Origin: Lichenicola sp964658455
GTDB taxonomy: Bacteria; Pseudomonadota; Alphaproteobacteria; Acetobacterales; Acetobacteraceae
Direction of reading: 5' to 3'
DNA: 64,000 nt
Assembly (NCBI GenBank): GCA_964658455.1
Contig: CAZZZA010000003.1
Location: 5,987 to 69,986, forward strand
The position numbers and the translations under genes were made by a program. Every line of letters begins with the position of its first letter. Positions within the stretch are counted from its first letter, which is position 1. The notes under the pieces are model-generated. The model saw only the letters and a list, made by a program, of their open reading frames with translations, did no database searches and had not been told where the DNA came from. This document shows, in pieces, positions 62,718-64,000 of this stretch.

Positions 62718-64000
62718 ATGCATATCGCGATGATCGGCGGCGGCTATGTCGGGCTGGTGTCGGCTGCCTGTTTCGCCGAGTTCGGCATCGAGGTGCGGGT
62801 GGTGGAGACCGACCCCGGCCGGCTGGCGATGCTGCGCGACGGGCGCATCCCGATCTACGAGCCCGGCCTCGAGGAGCTCGTGGCGGGCAACGTCCAGGCG
62901 GGCCGGCTCTCGTTCGGCGACGATGTGGCGCACGCGGTGGCCGGGGCGCAGGCGGTGTTCATCGCCGTCGGCACGCCGCCGCGCAACGGCGACGGCCATG
63001 CCGACCTGACCTATGTGTTCGCCGCCTGCGAGCAGGTCGCCCGCGCCGTCACCGACTATACGGTGATCGTCACCAAATCCACGGTCCCGGTCGGCACCGG
63101 GCGGCGCATCGCCGAGCTGGTGCGGCGGGTGCGGCCGGATCTGGCGTTCGACGTCGCCTCCAACCCCGAGTTCCTGCGCGAGGGCTCGGCGATCGGCGAC
63201 TTCATGCGCCCGGACCGGGTGGTGATCGGCCTCGACGGCCGGCAGCCGGACGGCGCCTCGCCGCCCGGACGCGCCCAGGAGGTGATGCGCGGCCTGTATC
63301 GCCCGCTCTACCTGATCGAGGCGCCGATCCTGTTCACCAGCCTGGAGAGCGCCGAACTGATCAAGTATGCCGCCAACTCGTTCCTGGCGATGAAGATCTC
63401 GTTCATCAACGAGATGGCCGATCTGTGCGAGAAGGTCGGCGGCAACGTGCACGACGTGGCGCGCGGCATCGGCCTCGACGGCCGCATCGGCCGCAAGTTC
63501 CTGCATGCCGGGCCGGGCTATGGCGGCTCGTGCTTTCCCAAGGACACCCAGGCGCTGATGCGCATCGCCCAGGAGGCCGGGGCCTCCTCGCGGCTGGTCG
63601 AGGCGACGGTGCAGGTCAACGAGGCGCGCAAGGCGTCGATGGGGGCCAGGATCATGGCCGCGTGCGGCGGCAGCGTGCACGGCAAGACCATCGCCGTGCT
63701 CGGCCTGACCTTCAAGCCGGGCACCGACGACATGCGCGACGCGCCCTCGATCCCGATCATCCACCGCCTGGTCGAGAACGGCGCCGTGGTGCGCGCCTTC
63801 GACCCGGTCGGCATGGCGGCGGCCAGCAAGCTGCTGCCGGCCGGCATCGGCTACTGCACCGACGCCGCCGACGCGGCGCGCGATGCCGACGCGCTGCTGG
63901 TGCTGACCGAATGGAACGAGTTCCGCGCCCTGCCGGCGGTCCGGCTGCGCGACCTGATGCGCGGCCGGGTGGTGGTGGACCTGCGCAACATCTGGGACCC
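62718..64000 (+). CDS. ugd: UDP-glucose 6-dehydrogenase, partial
   Basis: About 427 residues visible; the C-terminus lies beyond the window. NAD-binding MIGGGYVGLVSAACFAEFG, the catalytic cysteine motif PGYGGSCFPKDTQ and the hinge helix ESAELIKYAANSFLAMKISF are all present. It oxidises UDP-glucose to UDP-glucuronate, the donor for the GumK-like transferase. Start ATG at 62718 is preceded by a GGAGAG ribosome site. Confidence 0.97.
   Translation, partial: MHIAMIGGGYVGLVSAACFAEFGIEVRVVETDPGRLAMLRDGRIPIYEPGLEELVAGNVQAGRLSFGDDVAHAVAGAQAVFIAVGTPPRNGDGHADLTYVFAACEQVARAVTDYTVIVTKSTVPVGTGRRIAELVRRVRPDLAFDVASNPEFLREGSAIGDFMRPDRVVIGLDGRQPDGASPPGRAQEVMRGLYRPLYLIEAPILFTSLESAELIKYAANSFLAMKISFINEMADLCEKVGGNVHDVARGIGLDGRIGRKFLHAGPGYGGSCFPKDTQALMRIAQEAGASSRLVEATVQVNEARKASMGARIMAACGGSVHGKTIAVLGLTFKPGTDDMRDAPSIPIIHRLVENGAVVRAFDPVGMAAASKLLPAGIGYCTDAADAARDADALLVLTEWNEFRALPAVRLRDLMRGRVVVDLRNIWD

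Noticed and set aside
62688..63764. Long minus-strand open frame opposite ugd
   Set aside because: The plus strand encodes a complete UDP-glucose dehydrogenase with all motifs; the antisense frame shows only Arg/Ala/Gly-rich composition.

Overview
The window is GC-rich, densely coding DNA from an alphaproteobacterium. The gene content suggests the Acetobacteraceae (acetic acid bacteria and relatives): several polyol/sugar ABC systems with dehydrogenases and kinases, an acetan/xanthan-type exopolysaccharide locus, and a giant glycine-rich autotransporter. The family assignment is inference from gene content; there is no rRNA or tRNA in the window.

Region 1 (1-8048) is a minus-strand operon for uptake and metabolism of an unidentified carbohydrate. 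It encodes an FGGY kinase, acetoin-dehydrogenase-like E1 alpha and E1 beta, an E2 that combines lipoyl, E3-binding and alpha/beta-hydrolase domains, a Tat-exported binding protein and an ABC ATPase cut by the window edge. A SorC-type regulator is divergent from it.

Region 2 (8049-21936) holds two further sugar systems. One is a CUT1-type system (binding protein plus two permeases, no ATPase of its own). The other is a long operon with a ribose-type ABC importer followed by an SDR, a zinc alcohol dehydrogenase, a DhnA-type aldolase, an FGGY kinase and a DhaK-DhaL kinase. A GntR/UTRA repressor lies between them. Near-identical CTTGT-4-ACAAG palindromes sit just downstream of predicted -10 boxes in front of both transport operons, so one repressor probably controls both.

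Region 3 (21937-25436) has an old-yellow-enzyme reductase divergent from a MerR regulator across a promoter with a 19-bp spacer, a DJ-1/PfpI gene remnant, a small CxxC membrane protein, an IS66 remnant and an exported DUF6624-like protein.

Region 4 (25437-38366) carries a ~2350-residue autotransporter with about 26 SIGGGGG-type repeats, a divergent two-component system that pairs a NarL-type regulator with a HisKA-type kinase, and an HxlR-EmrA-EmrB efflux operon.

Region 5 (38367-43983) looks like a less stable patch. It has a frameshifted serine-recombinase tail, a 32-nt direct repeat at 38649 and 42443, and three enzymes of unknown joint function: an ATP-grasp ligase, a flavin-dependent oxidoreductase and a 2-oxoglutarate/Fe(II) oxygenase. 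A ~500-bp AT-richer intergenic region precedes the next locus.

Region 6 (43984-64000) is an exopolysaccharide locus of Wzx/Wzy type. It encodes a GumD-like priming transferase, a GumM-like GT26, a Wzz/BY-kinase copolymerase, GT4 and GT2 transferases, a Wzx flippase, an outer-membrane beta-barrel, a Wza/GumB lipoprotein, an acyltransferase, a Wzy-like polymerase, a GumK-like glucuronosyltransferase, a PAP2 phosphatase, a secreted GH5 glycosidase and UDP-glucose 6-dehydrogenase (cut by the window end). Together they predict a glucuronic-acid-containing, acylated, cellobiose-backbone polymer related to acetan or xanthan.
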